A stretch of 64,000 bases of DNA from Cellvibrionaceae bacterium. GTDB lineage: Bacteria; Pseudomonadota; Gammaproteobacteria; Pseudomonadales; Cellvibrionaceae. The DNA lies in assembly GCA_021151825.1 (NCBI GenBank), contig JAGKWQ010000005.1, positions 532,873-596,872 of the forward strand. Direction: 5' to 3'. This document shows, piece by piece, positions 26,393 through 34,547 of this stretch. The notes beneath the pieces are model-generated. The model searched no databases. It was given only the letters and a program-made list of their open reading frames with translations, and had not been told where the DNA came from. Every line of letters begins with the position of its first letter. Within the stretch, counting starts at the first letter, position 1. The translations under genes were made by a program, and so were the position numbers.

Positions 26393-27643
26393 TTATTCCG
26401 CTTTCATGGCTTCAATCGGTGTAATGCGCGCAGCGCGCAAGGCGGGCATTAACCCCGCAATAACACCAGCCAGAATCAGCAATATCAATGCACTCACCGC
26501 AACGCCCATATCAATATCTGGCTGGCGAAAAAACGGTAATTCAATTTTCATTTTTGTCAGCAGCGCCGATACGCCTTCAAGAATTCCTACACCCAACACC
26601 AAACCGCTATAACCCGCGATACTGGTGACCAATACCGACTCAAATAACAAACTGCCAACAATAGATGCGGGATTTGCACCCAATGCTTTACGAATTCCAA
26701 TTTCACGCGTACGTTCTTTCACGGTGATAATCATGATATTGCTCACACCCACAATTCCCGCGAGCAAGGTGCCGATCCCAACCATCCAGATAAACATATT
26801 CAAACCGGTGAACATCGCATTAAGGTCAGCAGCTTCACGCGCTTTATTACTGACTTCAATTGCACGCACATCGTCGGGCGCAATTTTGTGGCGCTGTTTA
26901 AGCAGCGTAAGAATTTGTTCTTCCAGTTTTATGCCATCAACACCGGCGTTCGGGCGCACAGTAATCAAAGAAACTTCCTGCCCGCCACCAAATGCTTTTT
27001 TGAAGGCGGTGACCGGCAAATAAACTCGCTCGGACATGCGGCCCTGATTACCCTTGTCAAAAAACAAACCGATGACTTTGAATGAAATGCCGTTGATTTG
27101 AATTTCCTTACCCATCGCTTCAGCATGGGTAGTAAACAATCGCTCACTCACACGCGTGCCGATAACCACCACTTTGCGACTGTCATCTTCATCTAATAAA
27201 TTCAAACGGCGACCGTCATCAAAACGGACTTTTTCTTTGATATTGAAATATTGGTCAGCCACACCGAGCACACCGAAGCTGCCGGATTTGGGCCCATAGG
27301 TAATTGAAACATCGGAGTTGATAAATGAACCGAGCGGATTCTCACTGGAAATAAAACGCACCCCGGGAATTTGCTGGCGCACTGCCGCCATATCCGCTTC
27401 GGTTAATGCGATCTTGCGACCAACGGGTAGGCCCATATAAGGTACAGAGGTAGTGCTGGGAAAAATCCAGATAGAATCAGCAACGTCGTTACTCCAGCCA
27501 TCGGCCAGCGCTTTTTCCATCCCGCGCCCGGCGCCGAGCAACAGGATCAACATCAAAATTCCCCAGAACACACCAAAGGCGGTAAGCCCGGTGCGCAGCT
27601 TGTTCTGGCGCAGGGTAAAGAGGATTTCTTGCAAACTATCCAT
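26393..27643 (-). CDS. MacB-like ABC transporter permease (type B, copy 2)
   Basis: A 416-residue permease beginning MDSLQEILFTLRQNKLR, nearly the same start as type B copy 1. It has the KLRTGLTAFGVFWGIL motif, a periplasmic core containing FGVLGVADQYFNIKEK, and VKERTREIGIRKALGANPAS before the last three helices. It ends RITPIEAMKAE (copy 1: KIMPIEAMRAE). The open frame extends to 27820, but ATG 27643 begins the conserved permease start and has GGGA upstream. First gene of the operon; its promoter should lie in 27644-27830. Confidence 0.88.
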   Translation of the reverse strand: MDSLQEILFTLRQNKLRTGLTAFGVFWGILMLILLLGAGRGMEKALADGWSNDVADSIWIFPSTTSVPYMGLPVGRKIALTEADMAAVRQQIPGVRFISSENPLGSFINSDVSITYGPKSGSFGVLGVADQYFNIKEKVRFDDGRRLNLLDEDDSRKVVVIGTRVSERLFTTHAEAMGKEIQINGISFKVIGLFFDKGNQGRMSERVYLPVTAFKKAFGGGQEVSLITVRPNAGVDGIKLEEQILTLLKQRHKIAPDDVRAIEVSNKAREAADLNAMFTGLNMFIWMVGIGTLLAGIVGVSNIMIITVKERTREIGIRKALGANPASIVGSLLFESVLVTSIAGYSGLVLGVGILEGVSALLTKMKIELPFFRQPDIDMGVAVSALILLILAGVIAGLMPALRAARITPIEAMKAE

Positions 27644-27830
27644 GACGATTTCCCAATCGAAAGTAGTAGTAATACGGGAACTTGTGGGATTTGACGCACC
27701 CACCACCCGATTGGATTCACTTTTGGTTGTTTTTATTTCACGCTTACCGATGGGTGTGCACGTCAAATTAGCACATGGTTCAACTAGCGGGTGATTTCTT
27801 CCATAAAAGGCGCATAACAATTACCAGCGG

Positions 27831-27860
27831 CAAAAAATCCCCGGCGGTTTAGCGCCGGGG
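27831..27860 (-). terminator. Strong minus-strand terminator without an obvious gene
   Basis: On the minus strand CCCCGGCG (27860-27853), a six-base loop, CGCCGGGG (27846-27839), then ATTTTTTG. A GC-rich stem with a U-tract. The nearest upstream gene on this strand, leuA, already has its own terminator 270 bases earlier. Confidence 0.85.
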
Positions 27861-28113
27861 TCAAAACTGCCGTTACCAGAGCACGGTTATTGGCAGACAT
27901 ACTCACACGGAGAGAAAGCCAAACTCCCAAGCTGGGGTTGGGAGGGAATTTGGTGTTCTCACTCTATTGGATGGGGCAAGCAGAACTTTGGATTCAAGAA
28001 CTGTTAACTTTTTACGCGCTCGCAATTTAGCATTGGGATCGCTGCAATTGTTCGTCGTCGATTGATTTAATAATGACTTGAAGAAACCAGGAATATTTCC
28101 TGGCTTTTTAATT
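27861..28113 (+). ncRNA. Candidate small RNA between two terminators (strand uncertain)
   Basis: A 250-base non-coding stretch ending on the plus strand in a terminator (CCAGGAA, TAT, TTCCTGG, CTTTTTAA at 28087-28111). On this strand it carries at least six GGA triplets, including a hairpin CTCCCAA/TTGGGAG at 27924-27944, reminiscent of CsrA-binding RNAs, but no GacA box is visible. A minus-strand transcript ending at 27831 is equally possible. Exact ends are not known. Confidence 0.25.
28086..28113 (+). terminator. Plus-strand terminator
   Basis: CCAGGAA (28087-28093), TAT loop, TTCCTGG (28097-28103), then CTTTTTAA. No plus-strand gene lies upstream within 7 kb, so it supports an unannotated transcript. 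Confidence 0.7.
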
Positions 28114-28127
28114 CTTCAATTCTGAAA

Positions 28128-28169
28128 ATAAAAAAAGCGTAGCTCCCTTTATTTCGAAGACTACGCTTT
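28128..28169 (-). terminator. leuA: leuA terminator
   Basis: On the minus strand AAAGCGTAG (28169-28161) pairs with CTACGCTTT (28142-28134) and runs into further T residues. It lies 27 bases after the leuA stop. Confidence 0.75.
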
Positions 28170-28195
28170 CTATTCGATTGAACAGCTAAAACCCG

Positions 28196-29863
28196 TTAGT
28201 TAATCGCTCCACTGCGATTCACACCATTAATCAGCGCCTTCACCGCTGAAGTAATAATGTTGCGATCCTGCCCCACACCGTACACAGGCTTTTCGTTTTT
28301 CACTTTGATTTCCACGTAAGTTACTGCCACTACATCAGAACCTTCACCGACAGAATGTTCGTGGTAATCAATTACGTTTACATCAGCATCGATAAACTGG
28401 CTGATCGCATGCGCTGCCGCATCAATCGGGCCATTGCCGCTGCCGCTGATTTGTACAGTTTTGTTTTGGTGTTGCGCGTGGATAGTAATATCAACTTGAT
28501 GACTGTCATCCTGTTCTGTGAATTTACTCGATTGATAGGCAATCGGTGTGTTCACTGCAAAATATTCATCGTTGAAAATTTTAACGATATCACTCGCTTT
28601 CACTTCTTTGCCGGTAGCATCGCTAACTTTTTGTACCACTGAACTGAATTCAATTTGCAAACGACGCGGCAATTGCAATCCGGCTTCCTGTTGCAACAAA
28701 AAGCTCACACCGCCTTTACCGGATTGTGCATTCACACGCACAACGGCATCGTAACTACGGTTTAAATCAGCCGGATCGATCGGTAAATAAGGTACTTCCC
28801 ACAGGGTATGCTTTTTCTGCACCGCAAAACCTTTTTTAATCGCATCCTGGTGCGAACCGGAGAAGGCAGTGAATACCAACTCGCCCGCATAAGGGTGACG
28901 TGGATGCACCGGCAATTGCGTGCACTCTTCATGCAATTTGCGCACTTTATCAATATCGGAAAAATCCAGGCCCGGATGCACACCTTGCGAATACAAATTT
29001 AATGCGAGCGTTACCAGGTCGACGTTACCCGTGCGCTCGCCATTGCCAAACAAACAACCTTCTACGCGATCCGCACCGGCCATCACCGCTAATTCCGCAG
29101 CAGCAACTGCAGTACCGCGGTCATTGTGCGGATGCACGCTGATAATGACGGAATCACGGCGATTGATATTGCGATGAATCCACTCAATTTGATCGGCATA
29201 AGTATTCGGAGTATTCATCTCCACAGTCGCCGGCAAATTCAAAATAATTTTTTTCGCTGGCGATGGATTCCAGATCTCTACGACTGCGTCGCACACTTCT
29301 TTTACAAAGTCGATTTCAGTGGACGAAAATACTTCCGGTGAATATTGGAACGTCCAGTCCACTTCCGGTGCTTGCGCGGTTAATTCTTTACACCATTGGG
29401 TGCCTTGCAAGGCGATTTTTTTCACGCCTTCTTTATCGGTGTTGTACACAATTTTGCGGAACGCCGGGGCGAGCGGATTGTACATGTGCAAAATCGCGCG
29501 CTTGGCACCGCGCAAACTCTGCACGGTTTTTTCGATCAAGTCGTAACGCGCCTGCACCAACACTTCAATAGTGACGTCATCGGGAATTAAATTTTCCTCG
29601 ATCAACAAACGCGTGAAGTTGAAATCAATTTCACTCGCGGACGGAAAGCCGATTTCGATTTCTTTAAAACCAATTGCGACCAACTCTTTGAACATGCGCA
29701 ATTTGGTTTGTACCGACATAGGGTCAATTAGCGCCTGGTTACCATCACGCAGGTCAGTGCTCATCCAAATGGGCGGTTTTTCAATGTGTTTGTTCGGCCA
29801 TTGGCGGTCGGGCAAGGAAACGCCGACAAAACGCTGGTACTTGGTGGATGGATTGGCAAGCAT
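28196..29863 (-). CDS. leuA: 2-isopropylmalate synthase
   Basis: First committed step of leucine synthesis: acetyl-CoA + 2-oxoisovalerate to 2-isopropylmalate, cytoplasmic. The 555-residue length fits the longer LeuA type. The catalytic barrel has STDLRDGNQALIDPM near residue 34, then VHPHNDRGTAVAAAELAVMAG and VEGCLFGNGERTGNVDL (metal-binding and signature motifs). The C-terminal third (about 430-555) is the leucine-binding regulatory domain, so feedback inhibition is expected. ATG 29863 has AGGAG upstream; the longer open frame lies in the leader. leuB, C and D are not adjacent. An Lrp-family regulator is divergent from it. Confidence 0.97.
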   Translation of the reverse strand: MLANPSTKYQRFVGVSLPDRQWPNKHIEKPPIWMSTDLRDGNQALIDPMSVQTKLRMFKELVAIGFKEIEIGFPSASEIDFNFTRLLIEENLIPDDVTIEVLVQARYDLIEKTVQSLRGAKRAILHMYNPLAPAFRKIVYNTDKEGVKKIALQGTQWCKELTAQAPEVDWTFQYSPEVFSSTEIDFVKEVCDAVVEIWNPSPAKKIILNLPATVEMNTPNTYADQIEWIHRNINRRDSVIISVHPHNDRGTAVAAAELAVMAGADRVEGCLFGNGERTGNVDLVTLALNLYSQGVHPGLDFSDIDKVRKLHEECTQLPVHPRHPYAGELVFTAFSGSHQDAIKKGFAVQKKHTLWEVPYLPIDPADLNRSYDAVVRVNAQSGKGGVSFLLQQEAGLQLPRRLQIEFSSVVQKVSDATGKEVKASDIVKIFNDEYFAVNTPIAYQSSKFTEQDDSHQVDITIHAQHQNKTVQISGSGNGPIDAAAHAISQFIDADVNVIDYHEHSVGEGSDVVAVTYVEIKVKNEKPVYGVGQDRNIITSAVKALINGVNRSGAIN

Positions 29864-30156
29864 GATCAACTCCTGGGGTTTTTGCCTACCGGCAACTAAT
29901 GAGAGTCCGGCTATTAAAAAATTCGGTTGTAATCTGGAGTCCTCTGAAAACAAGTTGCACCTGTTCCAGAGGCTCCGAGCTGTAAGTTCTTGTGTACTGA
30001 TGTACTTTTTTTGCTGTAGTAGTGGTCTTGCGGTCTTGGCCGATGAAACGAATCTGGTCAGGTACCTGTGGGTAGCAGGTGCCGGTTTCCGGTGATGCGA
30101 TTACATCGGTGGAAACCCCAAACCCGCGCGGGTAGCGCCAGGGCTTTTATCAGCAT
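29864..30156 (-). promoter_or_regulatory. Structured leuA leader RNA (candidate attenuator)
   Basis: Three hairpins can be read on the minus strand: GGTTTCC...GGAAACC with an inner GATG/CATC pair (30084-30117), GGCACCTG/CAGGTACC with one mismatch (30061-30083), and GGAG-CCTCTG...CAGAGG-A-CTCC (29936-29976). The last is followed 10 bases later by TTTTTT. A small TTGCC/GGCAA hairpin precedes the ribosome site. A Leu-rich leader frame overlaps the first two hairpins. This organisation suggests attenuation by leucine supply, but the alternative pairing was not computed. Confidence 0.45.
30058..30156 (-). CDS. Putative leader peptide of leuA (32 aa)
   Basis: ATG at 30156 opens MLIKALALPARVWGFHRCNR, then 12 more residues to a TGA. 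Five of 32 residues are Leu (two CTA codons), with Leu-Leu near the end, placed over the hairpins of the leuA leader. No good ribosome site is visible (GGCCCC precedes it). It could be a real attenuation peptide or simply an open frame inside a conserved RNA structure. Confidence 0.3.
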   Translation of the reverse strand: MLIKALALPARVWGFHRCNRITGNRHLLPTGT

Positions 30157-30286
30157 GGGGCCAGTATATAGCCATCAAACAGGCAGATGATTGCGGAGAT
30201 TGTGTTAATATCAATTCATAAACAATTTTATTGCTTAAATTTTATATTTATTAATATTTAATGCTTAATAAGTGAGATTTACCGCT

Positions 30287-30748
30287 ATGGAACTCGATAA
30301 ATACGACCGTTTGATACTGGAAACCTTGCAGCAAAATGGCCGCATCTCCAACCAGGAGCTAGCAGATAGCATCAGCCTTTCACCTTCCCCCTGCTTGCGC
30401 CGGGTGCGTGCGCTGGAGGAATCCGGTTTGATTGATGGATATGTCGCGCTGCTGAATGCGCGCAAGCTGGGTTTGACGCTGGTCTCGTTTATCCAAATCA
30501 GCATGGATAAACACACACCAGACCGTTTCGATGCCTTTGAGAAAACCGTGGAAGCTTACCCGGAAGTACTCGAATGCCATTTGATCACCGGACAATCTGC
30601 CGATTACCTGCTGAAAGTCATCGTGAAAGATATGGATGCCTACCAACAATTCCTGCTGCAAAAACTCACCCGCATTGAAGGCGTGAGCGGCGTGCATTCG
30701 TCGTTTGTGTTGAAGTCGCCGGTAGATAAAACGGCATTGCCGGTGTAG
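30287..30748 (+). CDS. Lrp/AsnC family transcriptional regulator
   Basis: A 153-residue regulator. The N-terminal helix-turn-helix is at about 15-45 (LQQNGRISNQELADSISLS, then SPCLRRVRALEESGLI). A RAM effector-binding domain covers about 65-140 (VLECHLITGQSADYLLKVIV). Such proteins sense amino acids and often control the divergent gene; here leuA is divergent across about 420 bases. The DNA before it is strongly A+T rich (30216-30270), as is usual for Lrp sites. ATG 30287 was preferred to a GTG at 30272 because it begins the conserved MELDKYDRLIL. Confidence 0.92.
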   Translation: MELDKYDRLILETLQQNGRISNQELADSISLSPSPCLRRVRALEESGLIDGYVALLNARKLGLTLVSFIQISMDKHTPDRFDAFEKTVEAYPEVLECHLITGQSADYLLKVIVKDMDAYQQFLLQKLTRIEGVSGVHSSFVLKSPVDKTALPV

Positions 30749-30760
30749 AAAAGTTGAAGA

Positions 30761-30802
30761 ATCAATCTTGCCAATAACAACAATAATATTGGCAAGATTG
30801 AT
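30761..30802. terminator. 16-bp-stem hairpin between convergent genes
   Basis: ATCAATCTTGCCAATA (30761-30776) and its exact reverse complement (30787-30802) flank a 10-base loop. It lies between the ends of the lrp gene (+) and the CBM2-PKD gene (-). There is no T-run on either side, so it may protect 3' ends or terminate weakly. Confidence 0.55.
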
Positions 30803-30834
30803 ACATCGTTTAACACTCGTCAGATATTAAAAAA

Positions 30835-32919
30835 TCACTCGCAAGATACGCCGGAAATTTGCGGTACTTGATGCGTTGTTGTGCCATCCCACACCATAAA
30901 ACCTACTTCGGAAAATGCGCCTGGTTTAATAGTGTTGTTCCATACGGCTGCCGTTACCTGATAAGGATTGGTTCCTTTCACGGTGCCATTCCAGAAACTG
31001 CTCAGATTGGTCCCGTCGGCAAATTTCAATACTGCGGCCCAATTGGATACATCACTTGTGCTTTGATTGTGTACGCGGAACCAACCGGTAAAACCATTAG
31101 TCCAGGAATTGGTAATTTTAAATTCGCAGCGTGTGGGTTTTATCGTTTGGGTGGCCAAAAATATTTTTGTTACTGTGTTAGTGGTTTTTCCATCCGACAC
31201 CGTTAACTTCACTGCATAAGAACCCGCGGCAGAATACGTGTGTGTTGCTGTGACACCGGTTGCGCCTGCACCATCACCAAAATCCCACACGTAATTCAGG
31301 TTGTCGCCATCCGCGTCGGTTGAACAAGCGGCATTCGCATTGAGACTTGTGCCCGACGCAATATCAAAACAGGCAACAGGAGTGCGATTGGAAACGGTTG
31401 ATGTTGATGCAGTCCAGGCGAGTGATTTTTGTATTTCATTCACACTGTCGCTAACCGTTAACGTCAAGGTGTAATCGCCACCCGTTGCATATTGATGGTA
31501 AAAAATTCCATTCGCCGCGCTCGTTGTTTTTCCATCACCCCAATTAACACTGTAGCTTAATGGTTGGCCTTCGGGATCAAGACTTGACGTTGCATCACAA
31601 CGGGTTGTGTAGGTGTAATAAGCAATTCCATTTTCAAAATCATCGCCGATAGCGAGTAATTCTGTGCAATTCAATTGCGCTACCGGTGGTAAATTTATGG
31701 GTGTGCTATCCAGCACCGTAATTTCCACCGTTTTTGTAACGGCAATAAATTGTGCAGTTGCACGCAAAGTTACGGTGTAAGTTCCCGGCGTTGCATAGTT
31801 ATGTGAAGTAAACATTCCTGTTGCACTGGTGCCATCACCAAAATCCCAGGTAAAGCTGTCGGCAATTTCTGATTTGCTTGCATCCAGTTCCAATACCGTG
31901 CCGGTTAATTTGCTGTCGATAATTAATTTCGGTTGCGGATCTGAACTCAAACAACTGGTGGTAATAATTCGATATTGCACCGTATTACCCAATTGACCAT
32001 CGAACACTGTCAGCGTTACATATCCACCACCTTGCGGTAATGACGTGCCCGTGCGTGCAGTTGTTACCGGCGCAGTACCCTGACCAAAATCCCATGCATA
32101 CGTGAGTGCATTACCGTCTTTATCGGCCGATGCACTTGCATTCAGCGATACACTTAATGCCGAAGTGTTATAGGAAAAAATAGCCACCGGTGCGCGATTA
32201 CTTCCCGCTGCCGTTACCGTCACAGCGTATTGATTGGTTTTACTTAATTTACCATCGCTGATGGTTTGGGTAATGGTGTAAGTGCCCGGGGTTTTATAGC
32301 TGTGCCATACATCAGCTGCATTGATTACAACACCATCACCGAAATCAAAACGATAATTTAATTTATCACCTTCAGCATCAGCGGCATTTATTGTTTTCAC
32401 ATGCACGGTATCATTAGTCACTTGTGCAGAAAAATCACCTTGGGGCGCGGTGTTGGGCGGCGGTAAATTTTCAGTGCGACAACTCGGTAATGCAGTTGAT
32501 CCAAGTGGCTTATTAAACACTGCACCAATGGTTACTGATTGCCCCGGTTGCAAGGGTGGATTCCAGGTAAAATTTTCCAGCAAGATTAACGTTGGGGAAA
32601 CACCGGTTTTAGCAGCGCCCCATACAGACGAATTTGAATGCGCATCAGGGATGGATAAATACACGCGCCATTTATCAATGGCTACTACGCCGGTATTTTT
32701 CACTACCACATTTATTTGATAACCAGTGTTCCAATCATTAGTCACAACAACATTACACGTTAACGCCGACGCGGAATTACTGCTCGCCGCACTCGACGTG
32801 GAAGCACCCGCACATGCCTGGCGCGAGCTGGTGCTATTACCGGAAGTTAGTGCCAGTGCTGGAAGTGCTATGAAAAACGCTAAAAAAAATCCAATTGTAG
32901 TAAATAACCGGGACATCAT
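30835..32919 (-). CDS. Secreted CBM2-PKD-CBM2 protein without catalytic domain
   Basis: A 694-residue exported protein. Signal peptide 1-24 (ends LPALAL). A CBM2-like cellulose/xylan-binding domain is at about 54-148 (CNVVVTNDWNTGYQINVVV, two Cys at its ends), after a Ser-rich stretch. Five PKD-type domains fill about 158-590, several with the WDFGDG signature (FTWDFGDGTSATG, YVWDFGDGAGATG, and variants RFDFGDG, WDFGQG, VNWGDG). A second CBM2 ends the protein (about 597-694, CEFKITNSWTNGFTGWFRV). No hydrolase, lyase or oxidase domain is present. It probably binds plant polysaccharide as an accessory, adhesion or spacer protein. Confidence 0.88.
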   Translation of the reverse strand: MMSRLFTTIGFFLAFFIALPALALTSGNSTSSRQACAGASTSSAASSNSASALTCNVVVTNDWNTGYQINVVVKNTGVVAIDKWRVYLSIPDAHSNSSVWGAAKTGVSPTLILLENFTWNPPLQPGQSVTIGAVFNKPLGSTALPSCRTENLPPPNTAPQGDFSAQVTNDTVHVKTINAADAEGDKLNYRFDFGDGVVINAADVWHSYKTPGTYTITQTISDGKLSKTNQYAVTVTAAGSNRAPVAIFSYNTSALSVSLNASASADKDGNALTYAWDFGQGTAPVTTARTGTSLPQGGGYVTLTVFDGQLGNTVQYRIITTSCLSSDPQPKLIIDSKLTGTVLELDASKSEIADSFTWDFGDGTSATGMFTSHNYATPGTYTVTLRATAQFIAVTKTVEITVLDSTPINLPPVAQLNCTELLAIGDDFENGIAYYTYTTRCDATSSLDPEGQPLSYSVNWGDGKTTSAANGIFYHQYATGGDYTLTLTVSDSVNEIQKSLAWTASTSTVSNRTPVACFDIASGTSLNANAACSTDADGDNLNYVWDFGDGAGATGVTATHTYSAAGSYAVKLTVSDGKTTNTVTKIFLATQTIKPTRCEFKITNSWTNGFTGWFRVHNQSTSDVSNWAAVLKFADGTNLSSFWNGTVKGTNPYQVTAAVWNNTIKPGAFSEVGFMVWDGTTTHQVPQISGVSCE

Positions 32920-33338
32920 ACGTACTCCTTACTGATTAGGTTTTATTGAACAGAGAATTAACCCTGGCCCCTTCCCGGGGAAAATTGATATCGAAACTGC
33001 AGGCTTTGGAGTTATTGAGTCGCCAATAGGAAATCACTTCTACCGCGAGAAGGAATTCAGGAATTATTACTTTTATGACGTAGTGGCTGGTTGATAGTGA
33101 ACTTATTATTAGAAAAGCGATTTGATTCTAGGAGCTAAAAATTACGCTTTCAATGACGTTAATATTGTTGCAGGAAACTTAAGTGCCAATATTTTTCTAT
33201 CAGGTTTTTTATTAGCTACCACGTTTATCGATAAAAATTGGATTTACGGAATTTTTGATTTGCAAAACACTGCATGCTTCAGATCGATTTTTACTAATGC
33301 AAAAGGCGATAATAATTTATCGCCTTTTGCCAATTGTT
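32920..33338. other. 419-bp intergenic region upstream of the CBM2-PKD gene
   Basis: A+T-rich DNA with the promoter of the CBM2-PKD gene (-) and, at its right end, the terminator of the DUF1348 gene. An 81-codon frame opening with TTG at 33122 runs through the terminator and has no family resemblance, so I see no real gene. Confidence 0.6.
33299..33330 (-). terminator. Terminator of the cynS-DUF1348 operon
   Basis: GCAAAAGGCGATAA (33299-33312), TAAT loop, TTATCGCCTTTTGC (33317-33330): a perfect 14-bp stem whose ends supply A and T runs. It lies 9 bases beyond the DUF1348 stop on the minus strand. Confidence 0.8.
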
Positions 33339-33782
33339 TCAAAAAAGTTTCCGTTCATCTTCACTGATAAAAACATCATTAATACTCGCGAAGCGTCGCT
33401 GCATTAAACCGTTTTCAGCAAAATCCCACATCTCGTTACCGTGCGAGCGAAACCATTTTCCACTATGGTCATGCCATTCATATTCAAAGCGCACGGCGAT
33501 GCGATTATCGGTAAATGCCCACAATGTTTTTTTCAAACGATAATCCAATTCTTTCTGCCACTTGGCTTGCAGGAAATTCACAATCGCAGCGCGGCCGGAA
33601 AAAAACTGGTCGCGGTTGCGCCATTCACTGTCGGGCGTGTACGCGAGGGCAACCCGTTCCGGGTCGCGGCTATTCCAGGCATCTTCTGCTGCTTGCACTT
33701 TTTTGAGTGCAGTTTCTTCGCTAAAAGGCGGAAACGGTGGTCGCGGTGTAACTGTTGTTAAATCCAATGAGGAATTGCTCAT
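33339..33782 (-). CDS. DUF1348 / NTF2-like protein
   Basis: A 147-residue soluble protein of the nuclear transport factor 2-like fold, resembling DUF1348 proteins. Visible signature: AAEDAWNSRDPERVALAYTP, SEWRNRDQFFSGRAAIVNFL, FEYEWHDHSGKWFRSHGNE and MQRRFASINDVFI. The fold forms a cone with a pocket often used for small-molecule binding or catalysis, but this family has no assigned reaction that I know of. It starts 15 bases after the cyanase gene, so the two are co-transcribed from the sigma-54 promoter upstream of cynS. That context suggests a role in cyanate or related nitrogen metabolism (inference). Confidence 0.85.
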   Translation of the reverse strand: MSNSSLDLTTVTPRPPFPPFSEETALKKVQAAEDAWNSRDPERVALAYTPDSEWRNRDQFFSGRAAIVNFLQAKWQKELDYRLKKTLWAFTDNRIAVRFEYEWHDHSGKWFRSHGNEMWDFAENGLMQRRFASINDVFISEDERKLF

Positions 33783-33797
33783 TATTTTCTCCTGCCC

Positions 33798-34238
33798 TTA
33801 CCAGGCTTTGTACGGCAGGAATTTGCCATTTAAATGGATGATCACACGGTCGCCTTTGGGGTTTTCTTCCTTGCCAATGTCCATGGAAAAATCAATCGCA
33901 CTCATAATGCCATCGCCAAATTTTTCGTGAATAATTTCCTTAATAGTCGGGCCATATACACCGATCATTTCGTACAAACGATAAATTAGCGGATCTTGCG
34001 GAATAGAATGTTCCCAACTTTTGCTGGGGCATTGCATCAACGCCAATTTGGCAGTTTCTGGTAAATCAAACACTTTACACAGCGCTTCGGCTTTATCTGC
34101 CGGCGCACTGTTCATGCCCAAGCAAACCGATGTTGTCCACACGGGCGACATACCAATACTGGCAGCAACGCCTTCCCAGGTGAGATTCATTTTTTGTTTG
34201 GCTAAAACAATCGCTTCAACTACGTCTTGTTTTTTCAT
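33798..34238 (-). CDS. cynS: Cyanate hydratase (cyanase)
   Basis: Decomposes cyanate with bicarbonate to CO2 and carbamate, which yields ammonia. The length of 146 residues is close to the usual 156. The N-terminal helical domain is at about 1-70 and the catalytic domain at 75-146, with the active-site residues Arg87 and Glu90 (IYRLYEMIG) and Ser113 (GIMSAIDF). ATG 34238 has GAGG upstream; a longer frame to 34277 is ignored. No carbonic anhydrase (cynT) or cyanate transporter is adjacent, which is unusual because bicarbonate is a substrate. Expression is probably sigma-54 dependent. Confidence 0.95.
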   Translation of the reverse strand: MKKQDVVEAIVLAKQKMNLTWEGVAASIGMSPVWTTSVCLGMNSAPADKAEALCKVFDLPETAKLALMQCPSKSWEHSIPQDPLIYRLYEMIGVYGPTIKEIIHEKFGDGIMSAIDFSMDIGKEENPKGDRVIIHLNGKFLPYKAW

Positions 34239-34373
34239 TGCAAGTTTCCTCTTAGTGGTTGCCAGTTTGCTGTGCATGGAATGTTGGAGTGATCATCAGT
34301 GAGGCAGATTTTTTTACACTGCGATGATAGTGATTTCACCGTTGCGTAATCCTGTCTCGCTTACCATGCCTAT

Positions 34374-34389
34374 TGCGATTGCCATGCCA
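34374..34389 (-). promoter_or_regulatory. Sigma-54 promoter for cynS
   Basis: On the minus strand TGGCATGGCAATCGCA, compared with the sigma-54 consensus TGGCACG-N4-TTGCA: ten of twelve conserved positions, with the GG and GC doublets correctly ten bases apart. It lies about 136 bases upstream of the cynS start, with activator-type repeats a further 70-120 bases upstream, the standard geometry for a sigma-54 activator. Confidence 0.65.
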
Positions 34390-34458
34390 AGGTAGTTTTA
34401 TTTACTTAAGTTGCTGATTCATATTGTGTTTTAAATTTTCATTGCATCGTGGTTAACA

Positions 34459-34509
34459 ACGATATTTCGTGATCCACGAAATATCGTGGATGTTGGCACG
34501 ATATTTCGT
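34459..34509. promoter_or_regulatory. Three copies of ACGATATTTCGT, probable activator binding sites
   Basis: Copy 1 (34459-34470) and an inverted copy 2 (34475-34487) make a perfect dyad with 13-bp arms around ATC. Copy 3 (34498-34509) is direct to copy 1, 39 bp away, close to four helical turns. They lie just upstream of the sigma-54 activator gene and upstream of the cynS sigma-54 promoter, so they could serve both activation of cynS and autoregulation. Confidence 0.7.
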
Positions 34510-34547
34510 TGTGTATGCCGGTACCTATTTCTTTCAGGAAATCACTC

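Larger units (their letters stand above)
27644..28195. other. 552-bp intergenic region with three terminators and a possible sRNA
   Basis: No protein gene. It separates the start of the ABC operon from the end of leuA. A minus-strand terminator lies at 27831-27860, a plus-strand terminator at 28086-28113 and a minus-strand terminator for leuA at 28128-28169. The first two have no annotated gene feeding them, suggesting an untranslated transcript between them on one or both strands. Confidence 0.6.

Noticed and set aside
27861..28113. Assignment of the candidate RNA as an RsmY/RsmZ homologue
   Set aside because: GGA motifs are only moderately frequent and no GacA-type upstream box is visible.
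33122..33367. 81-codon plus-strand frame upstream of the CBM2-PKD gene
   Set aside because: TTG start, runs through a clear terminator hairpin into the antisense of the DUF1348 gene, and resembles no family.
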